In this document: piece after piece, positions 1 through 8,467 of the stretch | Layout: each line of letters opens with the position of its first letter | How positions within the stretch are numbered: the stretch's first letter is position 1 | Source of the DNA: a virus | Length of the DNA stretch: 40,122 nucleotides | IMG/VR virus record: IMGVR_UViG_3300011252_000355 | Span: 1-40,122 of that record | Reading direction: 5' to 3' (one strand) | The notes under the pieces: generated by a model | Databases searched by the model: none | Told to the model about the DNA's origin: nothing | The model's input: the letters and a program-made list of their open reading frames with translations, nothing else | Position numbers and translations under genes: made by a program

Positions 1-1194
1 AACGCGAACGCCACGGGCCTTAAAACCCGCAGGTAAATTCGAAAGCGTACCCGCATCAATCAACTGACGCAGCAAGCTTGTCGAGGCACGACCCAACCCA
101 CCAATCATATGCACTAAACCAAAGCCATAGAACCCTAATCCGGGCATAAACTTATAGTGTACGAAGTATTGACGCTTGCGCATCATGGGATCACCCATGT
201 CAAAGTTGCGCCGAATGGACAGAATCTGCCCCGAGTTGTCATCAATCGTAATGATGTACGGTAGCTTTATGCCCGATGGCTCTCCCGTCTGAGGGTTCAT
301 ATCCTCAAAACCCTCAATGTCCATGTCTGCATGCATCTCTAGCACCGTCAAAACATCGTCAGAGTAATTCTTGGACAGCCCCTCTAGCTCATTGACCTTC
401 TGACGAACCGAGTCAGCCTCAACCTCCCCGCCCTCTTTCAAATCAACGTCACGGTACATACCACCAACCTGCATCTTGCGCACATCGTTGATGTCCATAC
501 GCAATACATGCGTAACCCGATTGCTCGTAGCTAAGTCAGACGCAGAGTACGGCACAACCAAGTCTTGTGCTGGTATGAACTGTGCAACGGCACGTTGCTT
601 CGTGGGATCAAAGTAAACCTTCTTAAACGTAGAGCCAGACAACGGGAGATAAAACAGCATCTGATCCATGTCCGGATCATACTCTTCCATGATCTCCGTG
701 ATCTGGTAGTTCATAAAGTGCTCTACCCGATTGGCCTGATCCTCACGAGCTTGGTCCTGCAAACCCATAAGACGAGTTCTAACAGGGCCACCCGCTGGCA
801 AAAGCTCCTTGTATGCCTGTGCCTGAAACTGCGTAACACTCTCGCTAATCATGGGATGCACAATACCGGACGCACCCTCAAACGGAGTCGTGCGCTCCTC
901 TGCCTTTAACCCAAGTAAATCTAAACCCTTGGTGTACGTCTCTTCCCAATCGGACCTCGACTCTAAATCTTCTTCGTATAAGCCGCGAAGATCAGAGGAT
1001 ATCTCGCCAAGAACGCCGTCATCCAAGTATTCTGCCAAGTTAGCGTCAAACGGAATGTCATCAGGTATATCTATAGGCATCTCTTCCATAGACTGAACTA
1101 TCGCCCCGCCCATACCGTCATCAATAACCTCGGCTCCGTTAGGAAACTCCATAGGAACATCAATCGGTACTTCTATGTCTGGTGACATCACCAT
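1..1194 (-). CDS. Phage portal protein (3' part cut by window edge)
   Basis: The portal is the dodecameric ring at the capsid vertex through which DNA is packaged and ejected. Reading leftward from an ATG at 1194 gives 398 codons without a stop down to base 1, so the C-terminal part lies outside the window. The translation has the usual marine-phage portal style: an acidic N-terminal 60 residues, then a region with the segments TPFEGASGIVHPMI, AYKELLPAGGPV, DPDMDQMLFYLPLSGSTFKK and FIPAQDLVVPYSASDL. The start overlaps the terL stop as TGATG, and portal directly after terL is the classic order. Assignment to the P22 gp1-like portal group is by recalled sequence style, not by search. A second ATG at 1188 is possible. 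Confidence 0.85.
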   Translation of the reverse strand, partial: MVMSPDIEVPIDVPMEFPNGAEVIDDGMGGAIVQSMEEMPIDIPDDIPFDANLAEYLDDGVLGEISSDLRGLYEEDLESRSDWEETYTKGLDLLGLKAEERTTPFEGASGIVHPMISESVTQFQAQAYKELLPAGGPVRTRLMGLQDQAREDQANRVEHFMNYQITEIMEEYDPDMDQMLFYLPLSGSTFKKVYFDPTKQRAVAQFIPAQDLVVPYSASDLATSNRVTHVLRMDINDVRKMQVGGMYRDVDLKEGGEVEADSVRQKVNELEGLSKNYSDDVLTVLEMHADMDIEGFEDMNPQTGEPSGIKLPYIITIDDNSGQILSIRRNFDMGDPMMRKRQYFVHYKFMPGLGFYGFGLVHMIGGLGRASTSLLRQLIDAGTLSNLPAGFKARGVRV

Positions 1195-2669
1195 CAGTAA
1201 TACTCCCGTTTACGAGGTTTCCATTCATCCTCTAGGTCATCTTCGCCGTCCAGATAGATAAAACCACCCTGCCGAAAACGCATCAAAGCTAGGGTCATAC
1301 TATCACAATAATCGTCGTTGTCACCATAGGGAAAAGAAACCACCTCTTCGATGACCTCTTCAGGGAACTTCTTGTCCGAAGGATACCAAACAACACCCGC
1401 CTCAAACAAAGGAGCTACCATGTGCATCCTAGTGACCTTATCCTTGCCCCTACCCGGAGAAAAACCCAAAGCAGGAATGCCCTTGAGACGTAATTCGTCT
1501 ATCAAAGGCTGTCCCGTGGCCTTGGCTTCTATAATAACCATGTCGGGGTCCCAGTATTCATGCTCGTCGTAGGCAATTTCCTTTAATTCAGGGAAACTCC
1601 ACCTACCACGCTGCGCATCCATCAAAATTATGTGGTCAGGTCCGCCCTCTAGCGGGTTAAACACGCCCCAAGTCGTAATTGCGCTGTAATCCGCGCTCTC
1701 TTTCTTCGAAAACGCCGTATCATACGACTGCATGACGTATTTTAACGTAGGAACCTTGTCTTCCTCCCACGGTTGCCACCAATCGCGCTTGATAATCGCA
1801 GATTCAGAGGCCGTGGGCGTCTGTTGCCACTGCGCAGACCACTTTGACACGGGCAAAGACGCCTTAATCCCCAGTAATGCGTCCTTTTCCCAAAATTCAG
1901 GCCACAAAGGGTTGCCGCTAGGCATAATCGCAGGAAATTCCACCACTTCCCACTTGTCCGCCATCACATCGCCGCCCTGTCGGGCCAATAAACGACCCGT
2001 CAAGTCCTTCTTACCCCACCGAGTCATGACAATTATGATTGCACCACCCGGTTGTAGACGCTGACGAGGACCAGAAGTGTACCACTCATACGCATGGTCG
2101 AACGCAGTGTCGCTCATAGCGTCCTGCTCCGAGTGTGGATCGTCAATTACAAACAAATCCGCACCACGACCCGTGACCGCAGCACCAACACCCGCCGCAA
2201 AGTACTCGCCGCCCTTGTCAGTACCCCATTTTCCCGCGCCCTTGTTGTCTTCCTTCAAACTCGTGTCCGGAAAAATCTCCCGATACGCAGGATCGTCAAT
2301 TAAATCTCGGACCTTCCTACCAAAACGTACAGCTAGTTCTGTATTATGGGTAGCCTGAATGATCTTTAGTTTAGGATTCCTACCCAAAAACCATGCAGGC
2401 ATCAGGTAACTCGCAAACTCGGACTTAGAATGACGAGGCGGCATGTTAATAATCAACCGCTTTAACTCGCCACGAGCCACAGCCTCTAGCTTCTCCGCAA
2501 TAACCCTGTGATGACGCCCCTCAATGAAGTTCTCATACACATGATGCGCGAACGGCATGAACTTGTTCTGCGCTTCGTCCTGTAAATCAAGACGCCTCTT
2601 GGCCTCCGTTAAAGCCAGTATTTCTTTTAACGCCTCCTCGGGAAGCGCATCAAAGCTCTGAAGGGTCAT
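1194..2669 (-). CDS. terL: Terminase large subunit (packaging ATPase and nuclease)
   Basis: TerL is the motor that cuts concatemeric DNA and pumps it through the portal. The 491-residue length is normal. The ATPase domain has a deviant Walker A (PPRHSKS, about residues 77-83) and a Walker B (LFVIDDP, about 172-178). The RNase H-like nuclease domain shows candidate metal ligands in SYDTAF (Asp317), IIEAKA (Glu381) and DDYCDS (453-457). The gene begins 20 bp inside the preceding zinc-ribbon gene and hands over to the portal gene through TGATG, so the three are translationally coupled. The small subunit is not adjacent; it lies about 10 kb away at 12582-13139 in a separate leftward unit. Confidence 0.95.
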   Translation of the reverse strand: MTLQSFDALPEEALKEILALTEAKRRLDLQDEAQNKFMPFAHHVYENFIEGRHHRVIAEKLEAVARGELKRLIINMPPRHSKSEFASYLMPAWFLGRNPKLKIIQATHNTELAVRFGRKVRDLIDDPAYREIFPDTSLKEDNKGAGKWGTDKGGEYFAAGVGAAVTGRGADLFVIDDPHSEQDAMSDTAFDHAYEWYTSGPRQRLQPGGAIIIVMTRWGKKDLTGRLLARQGGDVMADKWEVVEFPAIMPSGNPLWPEFWEKDALLGIKASLPVSKWSAQWQQTPTASESAIIKRDWWQPWEEDKVPTLKYVMQSYDTAFSKKESADYSAITTWGVFNPLEGGPDHIILMDAQRGRWSFPELKEIAYDEHEYWDPDMVIIEAKATGQPLIDELRLKGIPALGFSPGRGKDKVTRMHMVAPLFEAGVVWYPSDKKFPEEVIEEVVSFPYGDNDDYCDSMTLALMRFRQGGFIYLDGEDDLEDEWKPRKREYY

Positions 2670-2814
2670 CTTCTTCCTCTGCGGGATAATAAACCATTAC
2701 CAAGGTCCTACACTCAGGACACGACAAGTTCGTCTCCATAACATAGTCCTCATCGTCCTCTATGTCATGGTCCCCGCCCCAAATTAACTCAGTACTACAA
2801 TGCCAACACTGCAT
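2650..2814 (-). CDS. Small zinc-ribbon protein upstream of terL
   Basis: This short gene encodes 54 residues beginning MQCWHC and containing two Cys pairs: CWHC at residues 3-6 and CPEC at about 32-35. They are separated by a very acidic stretch (HDIEDDEDY) and followed by an acidic C-terminus. Two CxxC knuckles at this spacing are typical of a zinc ribbon, so it probably binds one zinc ion and acts through nucleic acid or protein contacts; its partner is unknown. It overlaps the terL start by 20 bp and the previous mini zinc-ribbon frame by 20 bp, which suggests stoichiometric coupled translation. The coding call rests on the conserved Cys pattern and the tight overlaps. Confidence 0.7.
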   Translation of the reverse strand: MQCWHCSTELIWGGDHDIEDDEDYVMETNLSCPECRTLVMVYYPAEEEDDPSEL

Positions 2815-2923
2815 TTTTATTTTCCCTTAAAAAGAAAAACCAAGGCAGATAGCAATGGGAACACGAAGGAGCCTTGTCCACCGTATCCTCCTCAATCTCT
2901 CTACCACAATGCCGACACTTCAC
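2795..2923 (-). CDS. Second mini zinc-ribbon protein (GTG start)
   Basis: A 42-residue frame starts at GTG 2923, just after the stop of the 292-residue gene, and begins VKCRHC. It carries CRHC at residues 3-6 and CSHC at about 21-24, then an aromatic stretch (PWFFFL) and a basic/neutral tail. The Cys spacing resembles the next gene's ribbon, so the two may be diverged duplicates. No Shine-Dalgarno is obvious, and translation would depend on coupling to the upstream stop. It could be a degenerate remnant; the intact Cys pairs and the close packing argue for a real gene. Confidence 0.45.
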   Translation of the reverse strand: MKCRHCGREIEEDTVDKAPSCSHCYLPWFFFLRENKNAVLAL

Positions 2924-2925
2924 AC

Positions 2926-3804
2926 CTATACCATAATCGGTGTGAGAGGTATTCCAGCAATGCCTTGAGGTGTAGGAGGCGAGATCGTTGGACTAGTGAA
3001 ATCCATAGGCTGAGTATAACCCGCCATCGGCATCCCCATCGGCAATGCAGGACCACGAGGCGCTGTGTCAGGAAAGGGATCACCAACAAAATTACCCTGA
3101 TACTGAGCAGGAGCCGAAGGAGCCGTGTCATACGCCACACCCATTACAGGAACACACATCCCCGTTACCGGATCAGTCCGATAACCCTCGGGACACGGAT
3201 CATAGTTACCGTAGAAATCATCTCCATCGCCCATTGACGCTGCTTCCGCATCATCCGCCGTTTTGCCAGAACGTGTCCGAAAGTTTGTATAGGCTTGCAT
3301 AGCCTCAGCAGAAGGACTGCCATCATCATTCCTAAAAGTTCCAAAACCCAAACCCTCTAGAGCCTTAGTAAAACCTTCAGGGCCACTCAAAGAACCAAGG
3401 CCCAACTTTAGGTCTGTCGCCATTGATGAACCAAAGTTCCGCAGCCGATCCTTATAGGTTTGATTGTCTTGAGGCGGTCGCATCCGCTTATCACTTTGGT
3501 GATAAGGAACATTACTATAATCTAAATTCTTAAAGTCATCGTCGGTAGGAGCCGCTATTGTAGGCCGAGCTAAAGTAGCGGGGCGCATCTGGGGACGAGT
3601 CCTAGACAAATCCCTGTTGCCTCCAGAAGAACCGCCGCCGCCACTGCCGCCACCTCCAAAAATGCCATTAAAGAAGTTACTGCGCTGCTGCTCGTAACGA
3701 GCCTCACGCTCACGCTCCTTGGACCGCTGACTTGATGCGTAGTCCGAAGGCTTGCTATACGTTCCCTCAGATACCTTTCCGCTACTACCTATCGTAAGTG
3801 GCAT
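2926..3804 (-). CDS. Pro/Gly-rich phage protein with a CPEGY...GMCVP motif, function unknown
   Basis: This encodes 292 residues of low-complexity character. The N-terminal third is charged with a Gly/Ser run (GGGGSGGGGSS, about residues 51-61). A short globular centre follows (RLRNFGSSMATDLKLGLGSL). At about 205-222 lies the motif DPCPEGYRTDPVTGMCVP, whose two Cys could form a disulfide or a metal site. The C-terminal 70 residues are rich in Pro, Ala and Met. The CPEGY...C-P motif recurs in marine-phage structural genes as I remember them, but no function is established. Its place between lysozyme and terL in a late operon suggests a virion or assembly protein. It starts one base after the lysozyme stop. 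Confidence 0.75.
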   Translation of the reverse strand: MPLTIGSSGKVSEGTYSKPSDYASSQRSKEREREARYEQQRSNFFNGIFGGGGSGGGGSSGGNRDLSRTRPQMRPATLARPTIAAPTDDDFKNLDYSNVPYHQSDKRMRPPQDNQTYKDRLRNFGSSMATDLKLGLGSLSGPEGFTKALEGLGFGTFRNDDGSPSAEAMQAYTNFRTRSGKTADDAEAASMGDGDDFYGNYDPCPEGYRTDPVTGMCVPVMGVAYDTAPSAPAQYQGNFVGDPFPDTAPRGPALPMGMPMAGYTQPMDFTSPTISPPTPQGIAGIPLTPIMV

Positions 3805-3805
3805 A

Positions 3806-4681
3806 TCAATTCCCCATCCTAAACATGTTTCCGATACTGTCTTTTAAACTAGCAATGCCGCCCGTAAACCTATCCATAGGATTAGGTGGTCGTTCAGGAA
3901 CTTGCAAGGAACTCGTCTTCTCAAGCGGGTCCTGTATATCCCTGTTCAACATCTCTAACGCCATCTGCATCGCAGGAAAACCCTTGGCACCCCTGTCACC
4001 CTTCTTGGCCTCCATGACAGCCGCAGCTATCGCCTCCATCTGTGGATCAACGCCCGTAGCCGCTGCGCTCGTGATCCCCGAAGCTTGGTTCAAATACTGG
4101 CCTGCAGCGGGTTTCTTAGCCGTGGGAACAAAAGCCTCTAGTACAACATTAGGTTCAACAACACTCGCAAGGTCCAAGTTCGCCTCAGAATCAATGTCCA
4201 ATAAGGCAGATAACTGAGCGTTAATCTCAGCAGGCTTTACTCGCGCAGAGTTCTTAGCCTCACCCTCATAATAAGACATGTCAGGCGTCTTACCCTTCAT
4301 ACTAGGTAAACTCGCATACTCCTTGGATAACCTATGACCGTACTCGTTTAAATCTATCTGACCCGATAAAAAATCATTCAAACCACGGTTCTGCAACAAA
4401 AACAAATGTGCGCGGTCCTGAACCTCCGGAGTAAACTTATCGTCCCTAGACAAAATCTTGTTGTTCAATAACAACTGCATCGTGCTTTTCTTAATCTGAC
4501 CAGCACCCGCAGCACCGCCGTCATTGTCCTTGTTCTTATCCTGAATCGCCATGATCTCAGAAACCGTCAACTCAGTTAAAGGACGCTCCGACCTGATCTT
4601 AGTCTGCGTGTTCCACGCATCATAATTCCGACCAGACTCAGCACTGTATATCAAATCTAATAAATTACGAACCATACTCAT
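3806..4681 (-). CDS. Lysozyme-like peptidoglycan hydrolase
   Basis: The N-terminal 130 residues look like a lysozyme/transglycosylase-fold muramidase. A likely catalytic Glu15 sits in IYSAESGRNYDAWNT, followed by GAAGAGQIKKSTMQLLL in the place of the usual G-x-Y/Q-I segment, then PEVQDRAHLFLLQNRGL and DFLSGQIDLNEYGHRLSKE. This N-terminus matches lambda-type or virion-associated phage lysozymes. The remaining 160 residues are Ala-rich and helical, which is more than a free endolysin needs. With no holin beside it and large ejection-type proteins upstream, a virion-borne enzyme that opens the cell wall at infection is a fair inference, though a lysis role is possible. It overlaps the upstream gene by ATGA (4678-4681). 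Confidence 0.8.
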   Translation of the reverse strand: MSMVRNLLDLIYSAESGRNYDAWNTQTKIRSERPLTELTVSEIMAIQDKNKDNDGGAAGAGQIKKSTMQLLLNNKILSRDDKFTPEVQDRAHLFLLQNRGLNDFLSGQIDLNEYGHRLSKEYASLPSMKGKTPDMSYYEGEAKNSARVKPAEINAQLSALLDIDSEANLDLASVVEPNVVLEAFVPTAKKPAAGQYLNQASGITSAAATGVDPQMEAIAAAVMEAKKGDRGAKGFPAMQMALEMLNRDIQDPLEKTSSLQVPERPPNPMDRFTGGIASLKDSIGNMFRMGN

Positions 4682-5853
4682 AGCATATACCCCATCGAAC
4701 CAAGGCCCGTGAGCCTAGAAGCAACACGACCACCATCCGCATACGGATACTCCGGAGCATCCACCTCTCGTACAATATACTTTTTGCCAGCAATCTCTTC
4801 TACCTTAAACCTCTCTGGCATCTGCTCCGCCTTGGATATCATGATGTCCCTAATAGCGTCTAACTTCTCCTGCGATACTCGACCCGAGGCTGAAGGAGGC
4901 TGTCGATAAATCATTTGTAAACTATCCATGTCTAACTTTGCTATCTCCGAAAGACTCGCATCCGCTACTTCCGCGAACATGCGCTGACTCTCTTTAAAAT
5001 ATTTCTCACGAGCTTCTTTAATCCTAGCCTCAAGATTTACCATCTCATTAGGTTTGGGTGGTAAAATGCCTGCGTCCTTATAGGGGTCCTCAAAAATACC
5101 GTCCTCGTCAGGCAATCTATAATCTCCAGATTGAACTTGATACTCAATGTCTATAAGATCATCCTGTCGCATTAAATCAGGCATCATCCCTTTGCTGATA
5201 GCTTTAAGACCAGCTAACCGAGAAGCCAAAGGCGTGACCGCAGCCTTTACACCAACCTTCTTACCCGCCTGTAAAACCGCCTCCGGAGCAATGGCTAAAC
5301 TACCTATGCCAGCTAATACCTGACGCCGAGTTGGACCCGTTGGAATTTCGCCAACCTCGTCAGAATAACGGCGCTGTAACTCTCCATAAACCTCAACAGG
5401 CATTCGACCAGTGCCTTGACCCGCTAAAATGTTGTTTTCCATTGCAACGCGCTGTAACTCGTCCGACTTAGGAAAAGCACCCGACTCCACCATAGCTTTC
5501 GCTTCCGAAGTCAACGGAGCTTCCGGCTTGGAAAAATTTCTGGACGTAGACACATCACTAGGCGCACCCGTCAATGTCAACGTATCCATCAATACAGCCT
5601 TCGCTGGCTGCTTGGCTAACGCTCCAATAACCCCCATGCCAACAGGCGCTAAAGTCTCTAATGCCGCCTCAATACCCGCAGCCTTCCGCTCCTCAACAGA
5701 TAACTCAGGATCAAAAGCACGACCACTCGCAGCCATGCCACGCATAATCCCCTGCGCAGGATCAACCGCACTCACGAAATCTAAAACCTGCTGACCACTC
5801 GTCCGAAGCTCCTTCTCCCCCGGTAAATACCCAACAGAAAATAATGGATTCAT
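4678..5853 (-). CDS. Putative ejection/virion protein with shared C-terminal tag
   Basis: A protein of 391 residues with no family I can name. It has hydrophobic helices (LAPVGMGVIGALAK, about 88-101; VLAGIGSLAIAPEAVLQAG, about 180-198) separated by charged helices, the make-up of phage internal proteins that interact with membranes. Its last 18 residues, DGGRVASRLTGLGSMGYM plus Leu, are nearly the same as the end of the 767-residue protein encoded just upstream, and the DNA for the two ends is a 55-bp direct repeat with six mismatches. It is joined to both neighbours by ATGA overlaps. Function is inferred from context only. Confidence 0.7.
   Translation of the reverse strand: MNPLFSVGYLPGEKELRTSGQQVLDFVSAVDPAQGIMRGMAASGRAFDPELSVEERKAAGIEAALETLAPVGMGVIGALAKQPAKAVLMDTLTLTGAPSDVSTSRNFSKPEAPLTSEAKAMVESGAFPKSDELQRVAMENNILAGQGTGRMPVEVYGELQRRYSDEVGEIPTGPTRRQVLAGIGSLAIAPEAVLQAGKKVGVKAAVTPLASRLAGLKAISKGMMPDLMRQDDLIDIEYQVQSGDYRLPDEDGIFEDPYKDAGILPPKPNEMVNLEARIKEAREKYFKESQRMFAEVADASLSEIAKLDMDSLQMIYRQPPSASGRVSQEKLDAIRDIMISKAEQMPERFKVEEIAGKKYIVREVDAPEYPYADGGRVASRLTGLGSMGYML
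4684..4738 (-). repeat. 55-bp direct repeat, copy 1 (3' end of 391-aa gene)
   Basis: This segment encodes the C-terminal tag of the 391-residue protein. It matches 5856-5910 at 49 of 55 positions with no gaps. The mismatches cluster in the middle and near the stop codon, which suggests selection on the encoded peptide or a fairly recent copy event. Confidence 0.85.
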
Positions 5854-8153
5854 ATCATATACCCCATAGAGCCAAGGCCCGTGAACCGTGAAACAACACG
5901 ACCACCATCCCTAAACATAGGCAAGCCAACCTCAGAAAGAGCCTTGCGAAAATTATCCGTCATCTTAAAACCCGGAACCATAAACACCTTCTCCGCACCG
6001 TCTTGATCCGCACCGTACATCGGTATGTCCTCAATCTTCGGCATCTCCAACTTCGAATCAGCGCCCAACTTGTTTAATACCTTCTTCAAGGCCCCCGGAA
6101 CAATCTTGTCGTAATACTCTTGCTGTCCACCCAACTCACCATACGTCATGTCCTTCGCCATCTGACCAGTTCCCAACGTGAAAAAATCTGCACCAGAAAC
6201 CGAAGCCTGTTCCAAGGACCGACGAATCGCCATGCGCGTAATCGTAGCCGTGTCATATAACTTACCAACACCTAACTCCGAAGCCGTCTTATTTCCTCGC
6301 GTGTTTCTCAACTCCGTCAACTCAGCCATCAACTTATCAACCTGCTCAGTAATAGGAATCTGGTCAAACCGAGGACCAAAACCCGCTTGAACAGAGGCTG
6401 AAGAATCATTAGCCTCAACTATATTCTTTTTAAAAAGCGTGCCCTCTAATAAACCCAGTATCTCCTGATTCTTGGTTACCGCCTTTTTAAGAATAGGTGA
6501 ATACGAAACCCCTCCGGCGTCATTAGAAACCCCAGTGTAATACATAGATGAAAGCATGTCACTTCTGTCAGAACCAAGGTCCTCCAAAATCTTCCGGTTC
6601 TTCAATATAGTGCGTGAGTTGTTGTTCACATCAGACTGTATCTCGCCCAAATGAAACGTCGAACCACCGCCACCTACTTCATACACAGCAGAACGAGTGT
6701 GGAATAAAGTAGGACCATCCGCAGCCTGCTGAATGTCAGGGTGATGACCCATCGTCTTGTTCTTTAACTTCCTAGAAACATCAGGCCCCAAGTTAGAATC
6801 ACGTAACGTATATACCGTCTCTAAATAATCAGTGCCGCCCTTCGTGAAATACTTATCATATTCAGTGCCTGCATCTCGTAACTCCGTAATCGTAATCGGA
6901 GAACCTAAATTAATGTCATCAGGAAACTTGCCGCCCATCATGCGCTCCTGAAAACCAGACAACATCTTCGCAGCCGCAGTCCCGTCAAAATTCGGTAAAT
7001 CCTTCAAAGACATTAAACCACGAGCCTCTAACTCAGCGTCCGTAACACCCTGACTCTTTAACGCTTTTACCGCAGCCTCCCCGTCAGGAAACTTCAAACC
7101 AGACTTCCTAGAAACAGTCTGTAACGCAGCCTGTAACCCGCGCTCCGGATCATCCAACTCATACGAGGCCAGTGGAGAAAAAGGAACCTGCGTGAAGTCA
7201 ATGAAATCCGCTCCTGCATCCGCTAACGCCGCCTCAGTAGGCCCGTAATCAGCGTCAGTAAGACCAGTATACGCATCGTCATCAGTAAACGCGATGCTAG
7301 GATCATAATCATCAACAATGCCAGCATCGTCACGAGCCTGAGCAAGCGCCTCCGCAGCAAGATACTCGTCAGTGTAAGGCGTGGTGTTTTGATCCAGATT
7401 AGGATCATAATCGGCAGCAGTGCGTACAGTAAATCCGTTGTTCGCAGTAATAACAGGAGTGCCGTCCGGAGCAGTGGCTATAGGAGTGCCACCCTCCATC
7501 TGAAGATTTAAAGCAGCGTCTACCTCTAGTGCCGCCTGATCAAACTCAGGAGTGCTAAAGGTCGAAGGACCAGCATTAACATTTCTTAAATCGTCAATAC
7601 TCGCGCCCTCGCCAGCACGACTAACCTCATCTAAATACTGAGGGCCAAATACCTCATCCAACGATTGACTATCAAGGTCAGTAATAAATCTCTCCGCCGT
7701 GTCCGGATACTCCCGATTAAACATATCAAGAAGCTCAGAATCAGTCATAGACGCAGCATCCAAACTGCCCCTGTCACCCCCGTACATCGCCTCAAAATCC
7801 GTCTTAGGTACAGAACGATCAGTCGTGGAAAACTTGGAGGCATCACCAGAATCAATGCCCAACATAGACATCAAGGTACGACGAATCGGCTCACTTAAAA
7901 AACGACCAACACCAACACCCAATAAAGCCTCAGCAGGACCCATGCCAGCCTCTATCAAATCACTCGTCTCGCGCTTGCCAGTAGGCGAATACTTCTCAGG
8001 CTCAGAATAACGAGCAGCAGCGTCCCTCGGACGCATGAACATACTAACAACAGCATTCATGTTAGACGCATCGTCCAAACCTAACGTAGACGCAATCCCA
8101 CGCAAATTCGGAGGAATAAAACGAGTGGTGTCTATCGTGTAACGATCTGCCAT
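5850..8153 (-). CDS. Large polyvalent-type virion protein
   Basis: A 767-residue protein and the first gene of this leftward unit. The N-terminal 270 residues are acidic and Ala/Asp-rich. A globular domain runs from about 430 to 740 and contains YLETVYTLRDSN, STFHLGEIQSDVNNN (about 495-510), MAIRRSLEQASVSGADFFTLG, and ELGGQQEYYDKIVPGALKKV (about 672-692). These segments match the pattern of a domain common in phage large polyvalent proteins, where an EIQSD motif is followed by a FYD-K-P segment; the biochemical activity of that domain is not known to me. It ends with the tag DGGRVVSRFTGLGSMGYM plus Ile. Such proteins are usually packaged and injected, so a role in ejection or early takeover is inferred. 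Confidence 0.75.
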   Translation of the reverse strand: MADRYTIDTTRFIPPNLRGIASTLGLDDASNMNAVVSMFMRPRDAAARYSEPEKYSPTGKRETSDLIEAGMGPAEALLGVGVGRFLSEPIRRTLMSMLGIDSGDASKFSTTDRSVPKTDFEAMYGGDRGSLDAASMTDSELLDMFNREYPDTAERFITDLDSQSLDEVFGPQYLDEVSRAGEGASIDDLRNVNAGPSTFSTPEFDQAALEVDAALNLQMEGGTPIATAPDGTPVITANNGFTVRTAADYDPNLDQNTTPYTDEYLAAEALAQARDDAGIVDDYDPSIAFTDDDAYTGLTDADYGPTEAALADAGADFIDFTQVPFSPLASYELDDPERGLQAALQTVSRKSGLKFPDGEAAVKALKSQGVTDAELEARGLMSLKDLPNFDGTAAAKMLSGFQERMMGGKFPDDINLGSPITITELRDAGTEYDKYFTKGGTDYLETVYTLRDSNLGPDVSRKLKNKTMGHHPDIQQAADGPTLFHTRSAVYEVGGGGSTFHLGEIQSDVNNNSRTILKNRKILEDLGSDRSDMLSSMYYTGVSNDAGGVSYSPILKKAVTKNQEILGLLEGTLFKKNIVEANDSSASVQAGFGPRFDQIPITEQVDKLMAELTELRNTRGNKTASELGVGKLYDTATITRMAIRRSLEQASVSGADFFTLGTGQMAKDMTYGELGGQQEYYDKIVPGALKKVLNKLGADSKLEMPKIEDIPMYGADQDGAEKVFMVPGFKMTDNFRKALSEVGLPMFRDGGRVVSRFTGLGSMGYMI
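5856..5910 (-). repeat. 55-bp direct repeat, copy 2 (3' end of 767-aa gene)
   Basis: Partner of 4684-4738 with 49 of 55 bases identical. It encodes the tag at the end of the 767-residue protein. Both copies sit immediately before the stop codon. Confidence 0.85.
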
Positions 8154-8171
8154 GCTATCGAACCTCGGACC

Positions 8172-8194
8172 TTGGTTACCGGAACTATAACCAA
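8172..8194 (-). promoter_or_regulatory. Dyad overlapping a candidate late promoter
   Basis: TTGGTTA at 8172-8178 and TAACCAA at 8188-8194 form a perfect 7-bp inverted repeat with a 9-bp spacer, about 20 bp before the 767-residue gene. On the minus strand it contains TATAGT, a fair -10, but the -35 is poor. It could be an operator or a start-proximal activator site. Recognition is by symmetry only. Confidence 0.4.
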
Positions 8195-8377
8195 AGAGAA
8201 ATGAATTTGCACCCAGATTTTTTCCGAACGAAAAAACACCGGAACAATTTTATCGGACTAACACTATAGGACGCCGCACGACCTGCGTACCTCCTAAAAG
8301 GGGGTGATGGGGGTCGAGGTTGTCTAGCTACCGTTGCAATTAGGCATAGTAACCCCCAAGACATGCTTCCAGAAAAC

Positions 8378-8467
8378 ATAGGGTTGTTCTAGGGCCTTGT
8401 GTTTTTCAAGAGGCATGTGCTTTCTCTGGAGCTTGCTTGTCTGGAAAGGCTCGTGCTTTTGCTGGGG
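8378..8467. repeat. Degenerate 18-bp tandem repeat, five units
   Basis: Read on the minus strand, five consecutive 18-base blocks follow one another without gaps: CCCCAGCAAAAGCACGAG, CCTTTCCAGACAAGCAAG, CTCCAGAGAAAGCACATG, CCTCTTGAAAAACACAAG, GCCCTAGAACAACCCTAT. The first four share a C-rich start, a central A-rich tract and a final AAG or similar. In one minus frame (8324-8530) they read as six-residue units such as PQQKHE, PFQTSK and PLEKHK. Whether that frame is translated is doubtful; the period is the firm observation. Confidence 0.6.

Noticed and set aside
565-1096. Plus-strand frames over the portal gene
   Set aside because: They are antisense to a clearly coding portal frame that is open to the window edge.
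8250-8274. T7-like promoter (GACTAACACTATAGGA) on the plus strand
   Set aside because: It needs two inserted bases to match the T7 consensus, occurs once, and no single-subunit RNA polymerase gene is visible in the window.
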